Shown here: piece by piece, positions 1-8,762 of the stretch
Numbering within the stretch: the stretch's first letter is position 1
Layout of the letters: each line of letters opens with the position of its first letter
From: Phocaeicola fibrisolvens
Lineage (GTDB): Bacteria; Bacteroidota; Bacteroidia; Bacteroidales; Bacteroidaceae
DNA: 64,000 nucleotides
Direction of reading: 5' to 3'
Assembly (NCBI RefSeq): GCF_025567125.1
Contig: NZ_JAOQJI010000005.1
Location: 1-64,000, forward strand
The notes under the pieces: model-generated
Seen by the model: the letters and a program-made list of their open reading frames with translations, nothing else
Database searches by the model: none
Told to the model about the DNA's origin: nothing
Translations under genes and position numbers: made by a program

Positions 1-58
1 TGATTTCAACGATATCAAAGAACTCGATTATCCCCTTTTTGAAGGACTATTTGATTAA
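1..58 (+). CDS. C-terminal tail of an unidentified protein (5' truncated)
   Basis: Reading from base 2 gives 18 codons ending in TAA at 56-58, with an acidic tail (DFNDIKELDYPLFEGLFD). The rest lies outside the window, so the protein cannot be identified. It is followed by AT-rich sequence with a weak hairpin and then the acn promoter, so it is probably not in the acn operon. The reading frame is plausible but rests only on length and orientation. Confidence 0.45.
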   Translation, partial: DFNDIKELDYPLFEGLFD

Positions 59-69
59 TTTTTTAACTC

Positions 70-110
70 GTCCATTTTTATTGGACACTAATGTTTTGTT
101 TTTTTATGTA
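70..110 (+). terminator. Weak possible terminator of the upstream gene
   Basis: A short inverted repeat, GTCCA at 70-74 and TGGAC at 82-86, is followed by a T-rich tract up to about 107. The stem is only 5 bp, so this is tentative. Confidence 0.25.
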
Positions 111-255
111 AATGAAAAAGTAAGAATGGTTGAGGAGTTGTGGGGGTATGGATTTTGATGCTTGTAACTTATTGGCGGATTCCTGTTGAAAGATGTATTT
201 TGTTAATAAAATGTAATAATAAATGGCAGTTTGTCATTTTTTTATTCGTTTTAAG

Positions 256-287
256 TGTGATATTGTGATATATTTTCGATATATTTG
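256..287 (+). promoter_or_regulatory. Bacteroides-type promoter of acn-icd-gltA
   Basis: The -7 box TATATTTG is at 280-287 and matches TAnnTTTG. A TGTG resembling the -33 TTTG box lies 20 bp upstream at 256-259. Transcription would start near 293, about 22 bases before the chosen acn start. This placement is one reason to reject the longer open frame that begins at 223. Confidence 0.55.
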
Positions 288-315
288 CGCACTAAGTTAT
301 AAAAAGATTGCTCAG

Positions 316-2571
316 ATGATTTACGACATGGAAATGCAGAAGACGTTCTATGCGTCGTATGCGGAAAAAGTAGGAAAAGCCCGGAATAAACTGGGGCGCG
401 CCATGACCTTGGCCGAGAAAATATTGTATGCCCATTTGTACGACGAGCACACGATGGCTCCGTTCCGTCGGGGAGAAGAGTATGTCAATTTCCGTCCCGA
501 CCGGGTGGCCATGCAGGATGCCACGGCACAGATGGCATTGCTGCAGTTTATGAATGCCGGGAAATCCGTATCGGCAGTACCTGCCACTGTACATTGCGAC
601 CATTTGATTCAAGCATATAAAGGAGTGGAAGAGGATTTGCCTTCTGCTTGTACCACGAATAAAGAGGTATATGACTTTTTGAAGAGTGTGGCTTCGAAAT
701 ACGGTATCGGCTTTTGGAAGCCGGGAGCGGGAATCATTCATCAGGTGGTACTCGAGAACTATGCGTTCCCAGGCGGAATGATGGTGGGTACCGATTCTCA
801 TACGCCGAATGCAGGTGGCTTGGGAATGATTGCCATCGGCGTAGGTGGTGCCGACGCGGTGGACGTGATGACCGGCATGGAATGGGAACTGAAGATGCCG
901 AAACTGATTGGCGTGAAGCTGACCGGTAAACTGAACGGTTGGGTTTCGCCGAAGGATGTGATTCTGAAGCTGGCAGGCATTCTGACCGTAAAAGGGGGAA
1001 CCAATGCCATCATCGAATATTTTGGAGAAGGTACGCATTCGTTGTCGGCTACCGGAAAGGCTACCATCTGTAACATGGGAGCGGAAGTGGGAGCCACGAC
1101 TTCGGTTTTCCCGTACGATGAGGAAATGAAACGCTACCTGTGTGCGACCGGCCGTGAGGAGATTGCTTTACTGGCTGAGGCCAATGCAGCCGACTTGCAG
1201 GCGGATGCGGAAGTGGCACTGTGTCCGGAGAAATATTACGACCGGTTGATTGAAATCGATCTTTCGGCTTTGGAACCCTATGTGAACGGTCCGTTCACCC
1301 CCGATGCGGCTTGTCCGATTTCGGAATTTGCGGCCCGTGTGAAGAAGGAAGGTTTCCCGCAGAAAATGGAAGTGGGACTGATTGGTTCCTGCACCAACTC
1401 TTCTTATCAGGATTTGAGCCGTGCGGCTTCGGTAGCCCGTCAGGTAAAGGCAAAGGGACTGAAGATGCAGGCTTCGCTGATTATCAATCCGGGTTCGGAG
1501 CAGGTGTATTGCACGGCACAGCGCGACGGCATGATTGAAGACCTGAAGAGTATCGGTGGCGTGGTGATGACCAATGCCTGTGGCCCTTGTATCGGCCAGT
1601 GGAAGCGTGTGACCGACGACCCGTTGCGGGCCAATTCCATCGTGACTTCGTTCAACCGTAACTTTGCCAAACGTGCCGACGGGAATCCGAATACGCATGC
1701 GTTTATCGCTTCACCGGAAATTGCAGTCGCTTTTGCCATTGCCGGTGACTTGTGCTTCAATCCGCTGACAGATACCCTGAAGAATGAAAAGGGCGAGGCG
1801 GTGAAACTGGATCCTCCTACGGGAGAAACTTTGCCTTTGAAAGGCTTTACGGTGGATGACAACGGGTATGTGGCTCCTTCGGCCGACGGAGGCAAGGTGG
1901 AAGTCACCATTCAGCCGGATTCACAACGTTTGCAGAAACTGGAACCGTTTGCTCCATGGAACGGAGAAGACTTCCTGGAACTGCCGTTGCTGATTAAGAC
2001 GCAGGGAAAATGTACCACTGACCATATTTCAATGGCCGGACCGTGGTTGCGTTTCCGTGGGCACCTGGAAAATATTTCCGACAACATGCTGATGGGAGCG
2101 GTCAATGCTTTCAACGGCAAGACGAACTGCGTATGGAATCAGCTGACGGGCGAGTATGAGGCGGTTTCTGCCGTGGCCAAGCAGTACAAGGCGAAAGGCA
2201 TGGGCTCTATCGTTGTGGCGGAAGAAAACTACGGAGAGGGCTCCAGCCGGGAACATGCCGCCATGGAACCACGTTTCCTGAACGTGCGGGTGATTCTGGC
2301 CAAGAGCTTTGCGCGTATCCATGAAACCAACCTGAAGAAACAGGGTATGCTGGCGCTGACTTTTGCCAACAAAGATGATTACGACAAGGTGCGTGAACAC
2401 GACCGGATTTCCATCCTGGGATTGCAGCATTTTGCACCGGGACGTCCGCTGTATGCCGTACTGACGCACGATGACGGCACGACGGAGACTTTCGAAGTGC
2501 TTCACACCTATAATGAAATGCAAATTAACTGGTTCAAAGCAGGTTCTGCCTTGAACACCTTTAAAAAATAA
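316..2571 (+). CDS. acnA: Aconitate hydratase, mitochondrial-like type
   Basis: This 751-residue enzyme isomerises citrate to isocitrate using a [4Fe-4S] cluster. Cluster cysteines are visible in GSCTNSSYQ and in NACGPCIGQW, and the C-terminal swivel domain carries YGEGSSREHAAMEPR. The open frame extends up to 223, but those 31 codons cover the promoter. The ATG at 316 (MIYDMEMQKTFYASY) gives the N-terminus expected for Bacteroides homologues. The gene is 7 bases upstream of icd and is the first gene of acn-icd-gltA. In B. fragilis this order is known, is cotranscribed, and supplies 2-oxoglutarate for glutamate synthesis during anaerobic growth; the aconitase there groups with mitochondrial aconitases. 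The same role is inferred here. Confidence 0.96.
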   Translation: MIYDMEMQKTFYASYAEKVGKARNKLGRAMTLAEKILYAHLYDEHTMAPFRRGEEYVNFRPDRVAMQDATAQMALLQFMNAGKSVSAVPATVHCDHLIQAYKGVEEDLPSACTTNKEVYDFLKSVASKYGIGFWKPGAGIIHQVVLENYAFPGGMMVGTDSHTPNAGGLGMIAIGVGGADAVDVMTGMEWELKMPKLIGVKLTGKLNGWVSPKDVILKLAGILTVKGGTNAIIEYFGEGTHSLSATGKATICNMGAEVGATTSVFPYDEEMKRYLCATGREEIALLAEANAADLQADAEVALCPEKYYDRLIEIDLSALEPYVNGPFTPDAACPISEFAARVKKEGFPQKMEVGLIGSCTNSSYQDLSRAASVARQVKAKGLKMQASLIINPGSEQVYCTAQRDGMIEDLKSIGGVVMTNACGPCIGQWKRVTDDPLRANSIVTSFNRNFAKRADGNPNTHAFIASPEIAVAFAIAGDLCFNPLTDTLKNEKGEAVKLDPPTGETLPLKGFTVDDNGYVAPSADGGKVEVTIQPDSQRLQKLEPFAPWNGEDFLELPLLIKTQGKCTTDHISMAGPWLRFRGHLENISDNMLMGAVNAFNGKTNCVWNQLTGEYEAVSAVAKQYKAKGMGSIVVAEENYGEGSSREHAAMEPRFLNVRVILAKSFARIHETNLKKQGMLALTFANKDDYDKVREHDRISILGLQHFAPGRPLYAVLTHDDGTTETFEVLHTYNEMQINWFKAGSALNTFKK

Positions 2572-2578
2572 GAGAGAT

Positions 2579-3844
2579 ATGAGTAACAGCAAGATGTATA
2601 TGGAAGACGGGAAACTGATGGTTCCCGACAATGTGGTGATTCCTTTTATCGAAGGAGATGGAGTAGGCGCTGAAATTACTCCGGTATGTCAGAAAATTGT
2701 CAATGCGGCGGTAGAACTGGCCTACGTGGGCAAGCGCAGCATTGAATGGAAAGAAGTGCTGGCAGGGGGTAAGGCGTTTGAAAAGACCGGTGAATGGTTG
2801 CCGCAAGCTACATTGGATGCGTTCAAGGAATACCTGGTAGGTATCAAGGGGCCGCTGACCACTCCGGTAGGCGGAGGTATCCGTTCGTTGAATGTGGCGT
2901 TGCGTCAGACCCTCGACTTGTATGTCTGTCTGCGTCCGGTACGTTGGTTCAAGGGCGTGGTTTCTCCGGTAAAAGAACCTCATAAGGTGAACATGTATAT
3001 TTTCCGTGAAAATACAGAGGATATTTATGCCGGTATCGAGTGGGAACAGGGCACTCCGGAAGCGCAGAAGTTCTATAAATTCCTGCATGATGAAATGGGC
3101 GTCACCAAGGTACGTTTCCCGGAGACTTCTTCATTTGGTGTGAAACCGGTATCGAAGGAAGGAACACAGCGGTTGGTACGTGCAGCTATCCAGTTTGCAT
3201 TGGACAACGGGCTGCCTTCAGTGACACTGGTACATAAAGGAAACATCATGAAGTTTACCGAGGGAGGCTTCAAACGCTGGGGATACGAAGTGGCTGAAAC
3301 GGAATTCAAGGACCGTACTTTCACCATGAACGAGTATGACCGTCTGAAGAAAGACTTGGGCGAAGAATCTGCCAAGGCTGCCGTAGCCAAGGCCATCAAT
3401 GAAGGCAAACTGGTGGTGAAGGACTGCATTGCCGATGCATTCCTGCAGAATACGCTGTTGCTGCCGGAAGAATATTCTGTGATTGCGACATTGAACCTGA
3501 ACGGAGACTATATATCCGACCAGCTGGCTGCCATGGTGGGCGGTATCGGCATCGCACCGGGTGCCAACATCAATTACCAGACCGGACATGCTATTTTTGA
3601 AGCGACTCACGGCACGGCGCCGAACATTGCCGGACAGGATGTGGTCAATCCTTGCTCCCTGTTGTTGTCGTCGGTGATGATGCTGGAATACATGGGCTGG
3701 AAAGAAGCTGCCCAGCTGATTGTGAATGCATTGGAAAAAGCATTCTCCAACGGAGAAGCTACGGCCGACCTGGCCCGTTTCATGCCGAAAGGAAACGCAC
3801 TGGGAACAAAGGATTTTGGACAGCGAATCGTCGAACTGCTGTAA
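2579..3844 (+). CDS. icd: Isocitrate dehydrogenase, NADP-type family with altered cofactor residues
   Basis: This 421-residue enzyme oxidatively decarboxylates isocitrate to 2-oxoglutarate. Visible motifs include the N-terminal IEGDGVGAEI, the isocitrate-binding run with S103, N105, R109 and R119, the segment RENTEDIYAGIEWE with catalytic Tyr150, and Lys220 in VHKGNIMK. The cofactor loop reads HGTAPNIAGQD. The Lys-Tyr pair that contacts the NADP 2'-phosphate in E. coli Icd is replaced by Asn349-Ile350, and the later Tyr by Ala, while the matching Arg400 is kept. Cofactor preference is therefore uncertain. It starts 7 bases after acnA and precedes gltA by 49 bases, consistent with cotranscription. 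Confidence 0.95.
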   Translation: MSNSKMYMEDGKLMVPDNVVIPFIEGDGVGAEITPVCQKIVNAAVELAYVGKRSIEWKEVLAGGKAFEKTGEWLPQATLDAFKEYLVGIKGPLTTPVGGGIRSLNVALRQTLDLYVCLRPVRWFKGVVSPVKEPHKVNMYIFRENTEDIYAGIEWEQGTPEAQKFYKFLHDEMGVTKVRFPETSSFGVKPVSKEGTQRLVRAAIQFALDNGLPSVTLVHKGNIMKFTEGGFKRWGYEVAETEFKDRTFTMNEYDRLKKDLGEESAKAAVAKAINEGKLVVKDCIADAFLQNTLLLPEEYSVIATLNLNGDYISDQLAAMVGGIGIAPGANINYQTGHAIFEATHGTAPNIAGQDVVNPCSLLLSSVMMLEYMGWKEAAQLIVNALEKAFSNGEATADLARFMPKGNALGTKDFGQRIVELL

Positions 3845-3893
3845 GAGCAGACGGTTTTTTTGTCGGAGTGATTAATGGATAAAAGAGTAGTTT

Positions 3894-5234
3894 ATGAAAA
3901 AGGAATATATCGTTTACAAGCTTTCCGAATGTGCCAAGCAGGCATGCCGTATAGACAATGAACTGTTTACCAAATACAATGTGAAGCGTGGCCTTCGTAA
4001 TGAAGACGGTACGGGAGTACTGGTGGGACTGACGAAGATTGGTAATGTGGTAGGGTATGAACGTACCGACCAGGGACTGAAACCGATTCCGGGCAAGTTG
4101 TTCTATCGTGGATACGACCTGGATGACATCGCTCATGCGCTGTTGCGTGAGAAACGTTTCGGCTTTGAGGAAGTGGCTTATCTGTTGCTTTCGGGAGAAC
4201 TCCCGGACAGTGAACAGCTGGCTTCGTTCAAGGAACTGATTAACGACAACATGCCGCTCGACAAGAAGACCACGATGAACATCATCGACCTGGAGGGACA
4301 GAACATCATGAATATCCTGGCCCGCAGTGTACTGGAGATGTATACGTTCGATCCGAATCCGGATGACATCTCACGCGACAACCTGATGCGTCAGTCCATC
4401 GAGCTGATTTCGAAGTTCCCGACCATCATTGCGTATGCTTATAACATTTATCGTCACAGCATACACGGACGTTCCTTGCATATCCGTCACCCGCACGAGA
4501 ACCTGTCGTTGGCCGAAAACTTCCTTTATATGATTAAAAAGGACTATACGCCGCTGGAAGCCCGTATGCTTGACTTGCTGTTGGTGTTGCAGGCTGAACA
4601 CGGAGGTGGTAACAACTCTACGTTTACAGTACGCGTCACCAGCTCTACCCGTACGGATACCTATTCCAGTATCGCCGCCGGTATCGGTTCTTTGAAAGGT
4701 CCGTTACATGGAGGAGCCAATATTCAGGTGATCAAGATGTTCCATCACTTGAAGGAGGTGATTTCCGATTGGACGAATGTGGATGAGATTGATACGTACC
4801 TGACCCGTATGTTGAACAAGGAGGCATACGACGGCAGCGGACTGATTTACGGTATCGGTCATGCGGTGTACACCATTTCCGACCCGCGTGCGGTCTTGCT
4901 GAAGGAACTGGCCGGCGAGCTGGTGGCAGAAAAGGGATGCGAAAAGGAATTTGCTTTCCTGGAACTGTTGGAACAGCGTGCCATAGAATGTTTCAAGAAG
5001 GTGAAAGGTACCAAGAAGCAGGTATGTTCGAACGTGGACTTCTATTCGGGATTTATCTACGAAATGATGGGATTGCCGCATGAAATCTATACCCCGCTGT
5101 TTGCCATGGCCCGTATCGTAGGATGGACGGCACACCGCATTGAGGAGCTGAACTTCGAAGGTCGCCGCATCATCCGTCCGGCCTACAAGAACGTGCTGGA
5201 GGAAGTGGATTACAAGCCGATAAAAGACCGCTGA
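3894..5234 (+). CDS. gltA: Citrate synthase
   Basis: This 446-residue enzyme condenses oxaloacetate and acetyl-CoA to citrate. The catalytic residues are recognisable as His in QAEHGGGNNSTF, His in GIGHAVYTISDPR and Asp in NVDFYSGFIYEMMG. It has an N-terminal extension relative to the shortest bacterial citrate synthases. It is the third gene of the citrate-branch operon. A strong hairpin terminator follows its stop by about 23 bases, so it probably ends the transcript. The enzyme acts in the cytoplasm and feeds acnA. Confidence 0.95.
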   Translation: MKKEYIVYKLSECAKQACRIDNELFTKYNVKRGLRNEDGTGVLVGLTKIGNVVGYERTDQGLKPIPGKLFYRGYDLDDIAHALLREKRFGFEEVAYLLLSGELPDSEQLASFKELINDNMPLDKKTTMNIIDLEGQNIMNILARSVLEMYTFDPNPDDISRDNLMRQSIELISKFPTIIAYAYNIYRHSIHGRSLHIRHPHENLSLAENFLYMIKKDYTPLEARMLDLLLVLQAEHGGGNNSTFTVRVTSSTRTDTYSSIAAGIGSLKGPLHGGANIQVIKMFHHLKEVISDWTNVDEIDTYLTRMLNKEAYDGSGLIYGIGHAVYTISDPRAVLLKELAGELVAEKGCEKEFAFLELLEQRAIECFKKVKGTKKQVCSNVDFYSGFIYEMMGLPHEIYTPLFAMARIVGWTAHRIEELNFEGRRIIRPAYKNVLEEVDYKPIKDR

Positions 5235-5256
5235 TTATTGCGATGAAAATAACCGG

Positions 5257-5301
5257 AAGAGGCTGCAGAAACCCGAAGAAGGTTTCTGTGGCCTCTTTTG
5301 T
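5257..5301 (+). terminator. Intrinsic terminator of acn-icd-gltA
   Basis: An inverted repeat pairs AGAGGC...CAGAAACC (about 5258-5273) with GGTTTCTG...GCCTCT (5281-5296) around a loop CGAAGAA, followed by TTTTG. Placement directly after gltA supports the call. Confidence 0.8.
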
Positions 5302-5326
5302 GTTAGGTATATCGGCCTGAATTGTG

Positions 5327-5334
5327 TACCTTTG
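5327..5334 (+). promoter_or_regulatory. -7 box of the DMT exporter gene
   Basis: TACCTTTG matches TAnnTTTG and lies 26 bases before the chosen start at 5361. The -33 region (TTAG at 5303-5306) is weak. Confidence 0.45.
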
Positions 5335-5360
5335 CGGAGTTTATTCTTACATTTCGCAGT

Positions 5361-6278
5361 ATGAACAGTTTGAAAGGATTTTTCTATGGACTTGCCACTT
5401 CGGTGACATTCGGTTTGATACCCTTGTTTACCCTTCCGCTGATGCGGAAAGGGATGATGTTTGATACCATTCTTTTCTATCGGTTCCTTTTTGCCACCTT
5501 TGCTTTGGGGGTAATGATGAAGGTGAAAAAGGAATCGTTTCATATAGAGCTGCGGGATATTCCGCTGTTTCTTTTGCTGGGATTGTTTTACACCGGTTCG
5601 GCCATGTTCTTGTTTTGGGGATATGGTTTTATGGGGGCGGGAGTGGCCACTACCCTGCATTTCACCTATCCGGTGTTCGTCACCTTGCTGATGTGGGTGC
5701 TGTTTCGTGAGAAGGCGTCTTGGGTGACATGGGTTGCCATTCTGCTGGCGGTGTATGGCGTGTCTGAACTTTCATTGAAAGGGGATGAATTGTCGTTTGA
5801 TGTGTCGGGGGTGATTATCGTTCTCCTTTCGGCTGTATGCTACGCCAGTTATATTGTGGCAGTCAACAAATCCCGTCTGCGCGATATGAACGGGCGGAAA
5901 CTGGCTTTTTATGTGTTTATTGTCAGCACGGTGATGTTTGCCGTGAAGGCGCTGACCAATCAAGGAATACAACCGGTGCCGGACGCCGTGTCGGTAGGGA
6001 ATCTGGTGCTGTTGGCCGTAGTGCCGACCGTCATCTCCAATATCACGCTGGTGTTGGCCGTACAGCATATCGGGGGTACGCTTACCTCTGTTCTGGGAGC
6101 CATGGAGCCGGTGACGGCTGTCTGTATCGGTGCTTTGATTTTCGGCGAATCGTTTACGGCACAGGAGGCTTGGGGAATTTTTCTGATTCTGGTGGCCGTC
6201 ACGTTGATTGTGTTGACTAAGACCATTCAGAAAACGTTGTCGACGGTGGTCCGTAAGATTCGTCCGCGTCATGCCTGA
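5361..6278 (+). CDS. EamA/DMT-superfamily transporter
   Basis: This 305-residue inner-membrane protein has the two repeated EamA halves of the drug/metabolite transporter family, with about ten hydrophobic segments. Glycine-rich helices such as YTGSAMFLFWGYGFMGAGVA lie in the first half and GGTLTSVLGAMEPVTAVCIG in the second. The C-terminus is basic and probably cytoplasmic. The ATG at 5361 is chosen because the -7 box lies just upstream; the frame's earlier codons cover that box. It stands alone between the gltA terminator and a convergent gene. The substrate cannot be predicted; such proteins export metabolites or amino acids. Confidence 0.85.
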   Translation: MNSLKGFFYGLATSVTFGLIPLFTLPLMRKGMMFDTILFYRFLFATFALGVMMKVKKESFHIELRDIPLFLLLGLFYTGSAMFLFWGYGFMGAGVATTLHFTYPVFVTLLMWVLFREKASWVTWVAILLAVYGVSELSLKGDELSFDVSGVIIVLLSAVCYASYIVAVNKSRLRDMNGRKLAFYVFIVSTVMFAVKALTNQGIQPVPDAVSVGNLVLLAVVPTVISNITLVLAVQHIGGTLTSVLGAMEPVTAVCIGALIFGESFTAQEAWGIFLILVAVTLIVLTKTIQKTLSTVVRKIRPRHA

Positions 6279-6286
6279 CACGGACG
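6261..6286. terminator. Hairpin between convergent genes
   Basis: CGTCCGCGTCA (6261-6271) and TGACACGGACG (6276-6286) form an 11-bp stem with one mismatch and a 4-base loop. It spans the stop codon of the DMT gene. No U-run follows, so it may stabilise 3' ends rather than terminate. Confidence 0.35.
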
Positions 6287-6303
6287 AACCCCACGTGGAT
6301 TCC

Positions 6304-8154
6304 TTATTTTCCGTATAACTTGTTGATCAGGTCGCTGCGGCCAATTTTCCGCAGTTCATTGATGATGGCCTTGCGTTCTTCGGGCTTGTACCAGAAGAAG
6401 AACATGCGCTGGGCCAGCTTTTCGCGCGGCGTTTTGGCCGAGAAGACGGGTTCCAGGGTGTAAGGATGCAGTCCGGTGTACCATGCCTCCGTGGAGACCG
6501 TCATAGGGGTCGGGGTAAAATCCTGCACCTGCTCCAGATGGAAATCCAACCGCTTGGTAATGACGGCCAGTTCGGCCATATCCTCTTCCGTACATCCGGG
6601 ATGGCTGCTGATGAAGTAGGGAATAATCTGCTGCCGCAGTCCGGCTTCCTTATTGATTTTGTCGAAGATACGCTTGAACTCATAGAACTGTTCAAAGGGC
6701 GGTTTGCGCATCAGGTAGAGCACCTTGTCACTGGTATGTTCCGGTGCCACCTTCAGTCGTCCGCTTACGTGGCGTGTAATCAGTTCGCGTGTATATTCCT
6801 TGGTACTCTGGTTGGTTTTCGCGTCCTTGCTTTGGTGCAGAAGCAGGTCGTAACGTACTCCGCTTCCGATAAAGCTTTTCTTGATGCCCGGCAAGCTGTC
6901 TACCGCATGATAGATTTCCAGCAGTGGATGATGGTCGGTATTCAAGTTCGGGCAGATTTTGGGGTGGATGCACGACGGGCGTTTACAACGCTGACAGAGG
7001 GACGTATCTTTTCCTCCCATCTGGTACATGTTGGCTGAAGGACCTCCCAAATCACTCAGATAGCCTTTGAAGTCGGGCATCTCGGTGATGGCCTTCACTT
7101 CCTTGAGAATGCTTTCCTTGCTTCGGCTGACAATGAACTTTCCCTGATGGGCCGAAATGGTACAGAAAGCGCATCCGCCAAAACAGCCTCGGTGGATGTT
7201 GACAGAGAATTTAATCATTTCGTATGCCGGAATCCGTTTGTTCTTGTATTTGGGATGCGGCAGACGGGTATAAGGCAGGTCGAACGACATGTCGAGTTCC
7301 CCTTGTGTCATCGGGGGATAGGGAGGATTGGTCACTACTGTCTGCTTGCCTACCTGTTGCAGTATGCGGGCCGCGGCATAACGGTTGGACTCTTCCTCGA
7401 TGTGGCGGAAATTCTGTGCCTGCTTTTTTTTGTCTTTCAGACATTCCTCATGGGAATACAGGGTAAGGTCACCCTGTCCGTTGGGATTCTCCGGCAGGTG
7501 GGCAGCTTCTTCCTGCGAAATCAGGTAAGCCGTTTGCGGAATGTCGTGTGGCAGGTCGCCGGCATGCGTTTCTCCTTCCACTTTCAGCAGTCGTTCACTC
7601 AGTTCCGTAATAGGCTTTTCGCCCATGCCATAAATCAGCAAGTCCGCTCCCGATTCCACCAGGATGGAAGGACGTAGCTTTTCTTCCCAGTAGTCGTAAT
7701 GTGTCAGTCGTCGGAGGGAAGCTTCAATACCTCCCAAAACCACCGGTACATCGGGATACAGCTTCTTCAGAATTTGTGTATAGACAATGCTGGGATACTC
7801 CGGACGCATGTCGTGGCGTCCGTCCGGAGTATACGCATCTTCACTTCTCAGTCGTTTATTGGCCGTGTATTTGTTGACCATGCTGTCCATGCATCCGGCA
7901 GAAACGCCGAAGAACAGGCGGGGTCTTCCCAGTTTCTTGAAGTCGCGCAAGTCATCGCGCCAGTTGGGCTGGGGAATGATGGCCACTTTCAGGCCTTTGG
8001 CTTCGAGCATTCGTCCGATGACGGCAGCTCCGAAAGAAGGATGGTCCACATAGGCATCCCCGCTGAAAATAATGACATCCAGTTCATTCCATCCCCTCAG
8101 TTCGGCTTCTTTCTTGGTCGTAGGCAGCCAGTCGGTCAGCTTGTATTCTTTCAA
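6304..8154 (-). CDS. YgiQ-family radical SAM protein
   Basis: This 616-residue cytoplasmic iron-sulfur protein belongs to the UPF0313/YgiQ radical SAM family. The cluster-binding CX3CX2C motif is CFGGCAFC, within NIHRGCFGGCAFCTISAHQG. A second cysteine-rich segment, CQRCKRPSCIHPKICPN, follows the radical SAM core. The N-terminal part resembles a cobalamin-binding-like domain (FSGDAYVDHPSFGAAVIGR), and the C-terminal part fits the DUF3362 extension. The biological reaction is not established for the family. A small gene of unknown function ends 6 bases upstream on the same strand and is probably cotranscribed. Confidence 0.9.
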   Translation of the reverse strand: MKEYKLTDWLPTTKKEAELRGWNELDVIIFSGDAYVDHPSFGAAVIGRMLEAKGLKVAIIPQPNWRDDLRDFKKLGRPRLFFGVSAGCMDSMVNKYTANKRLRSEDAYTPDGRHDMRPEYPSIVYTQILKKLYPDVPVVLGGIEASLRRLTHYDYWEEKLRPSILVESGADLLIYGMGEKPITELSERLLKVEGETHAGDLPHDIPQTAYLISQEEAAHLPENPNGQGDLTLYSHEECLKDKKKQAQNFRHIEEESNRYAAARILQQVGKQTVVTNPPYPPMTQGELDMSFDLPYTRLPHPKYKNKRIPAYEMIKFSVNIHRGCFGGCAFCTISAHQGKFIVSRSKESILKEVKAITEMPDFKGYLSDLGGPSANMYQMGGKDTSLCQRCKRPSCIHPKICPNLNTDHHPLLEIYHAVDSLPGIKKSFIGSGVRYDLLLHQSKDAKTNQSTKEYTRELITRHVSGRLKVAPEHTSDKVLYLMRKPPFEQFYEFKRIFDKINKEAGLRQQIIPYFISSHPGCTEEDMAELAVITKRLDFHLEQVQDFTPTPMTVSTEAWYTGLHPYTLEPVFSAKTPREKLAQRMFFFWYKPEERKAIINELRKIGRSDLINKLYGK

Positions 8155-8160
8155 GGCAGT

Positions 8161-8508
8161 TTATGAATTGTGGGTTTCTTCTGTAGATTCGTCTTCGTTG
8201 TCTTCTTTCTCTTCCTTTTCTCTTTCCCATTTGATATAGAGCAGAATGAGCTGGTGCAGTCCGAAGGCTTTCATGTTGTTGTGGTAAATGACGTCGATGC
8301 ACAAGTCGAGCAAATCCTTGCTGTTTTCTTCCATGGAAGCAATCAGTGAACGGATGTTCAGTTTCAGCTTGTCGAGCACGGTTTCGTCTACGATGCCGTT
8401 GCTGTCAATGAGTTGTTGGAAAAGTGAATATTTTTCAATGGTTTCCAGATGTTTTTCAGAAACGTCGATGCTTCGTGTACCGGAAGCGTTGGCCTGTATG
8501 GTATACAT
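8161..8508 (-). CDS. Small cytoplasmic protein of unknown function upstream of ygiQ
   Basis: This 115-residue protein is not recognised. It has no signal peptide or membrane segment. It appears helical with many charged residues and ends in a very acidic low-complexity tail (REKEEKEDNEDESTEET). A cysteine occurs in LLDLCIDVIYHNNMKAFGL. The gene ends 6 bases before the YgiQ start, and a -7 box lies 28 bases upstream, so it is the first gene of a two-gene operon with ygiQ. The small partner may help the radical SAM protein, but nothing in the sequence shows this. Confidence 0.7.
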   Translation of the reverse strand: MYTIQANASGTRSIDVSEKHLETIEKYSLFQQLIDSNGIVDETVLDKLKLNIRSLIASMEENSKDLLDLCIDVIYHNNMKAFGLHQLILLYIKWEREKEEKEDNEDESTEETHNS

Positions 8509-8535
8509 AATGCGATAATTTTAAAGTTTATGTAA

Positions 8536-8543
8536 CAAAGGTA
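8536..8543 (-). promoter_or_regulatory. -7 box of the small gene-ygiQ operon
   Basis: The minus strand reads TACCTTTG, a perfect TAnnTTTG, 28 bases upstream of the start at 8508. No clear TTTG was found at the -33 position. Confidence 0.5.
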
Positions 8544-8667
8544 ATTTTTTTCTACGTATCGGCGGCGGTTTTTTCGGCTTTTATTTAGAGATTTTTGTGT
8601 ATTTCTCCATCGTAAAATGGAGGACTGCGGTGTATCTTTGTCTGAAAGGTCAAAAAGCGCAGGAATA

Positions 8668-8714
8668 TACCTAAAAATAGTGATTGCGGTTTTTGACTGG
8701 ATTTCTTTATTTTG
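8668..8714 (+). promoter_or_regulatory. Candidate NarL-like site and promoter of the hemerythrin-regulator operon
   Basis: The half-site TACCTAA is at 8668-8674. After a 2-base gap comes a degenerate inverted half ATAGTGA (8677-8683). Exactly 23 bases later lies TTATTTTG (8707-8714), one mismatch from TAnnTTTG. The same arrangement, with a better palindrome, occurs downstream of this operon at 10080-10126. Transcription would begin near 8720, which favours the ATG at 8763 as the start. Confidence 0.45.
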
Positions 8715-8762
8715 CCACGTAAAATGATGAATACGATATTTATGTGTAACAATACGACCCGG

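Noticed and set aside
223..315. Extended N-terminus for aconitase
   Set aside because: These codons overlap the promoter at 256-287 and do not match the family N-terminus.
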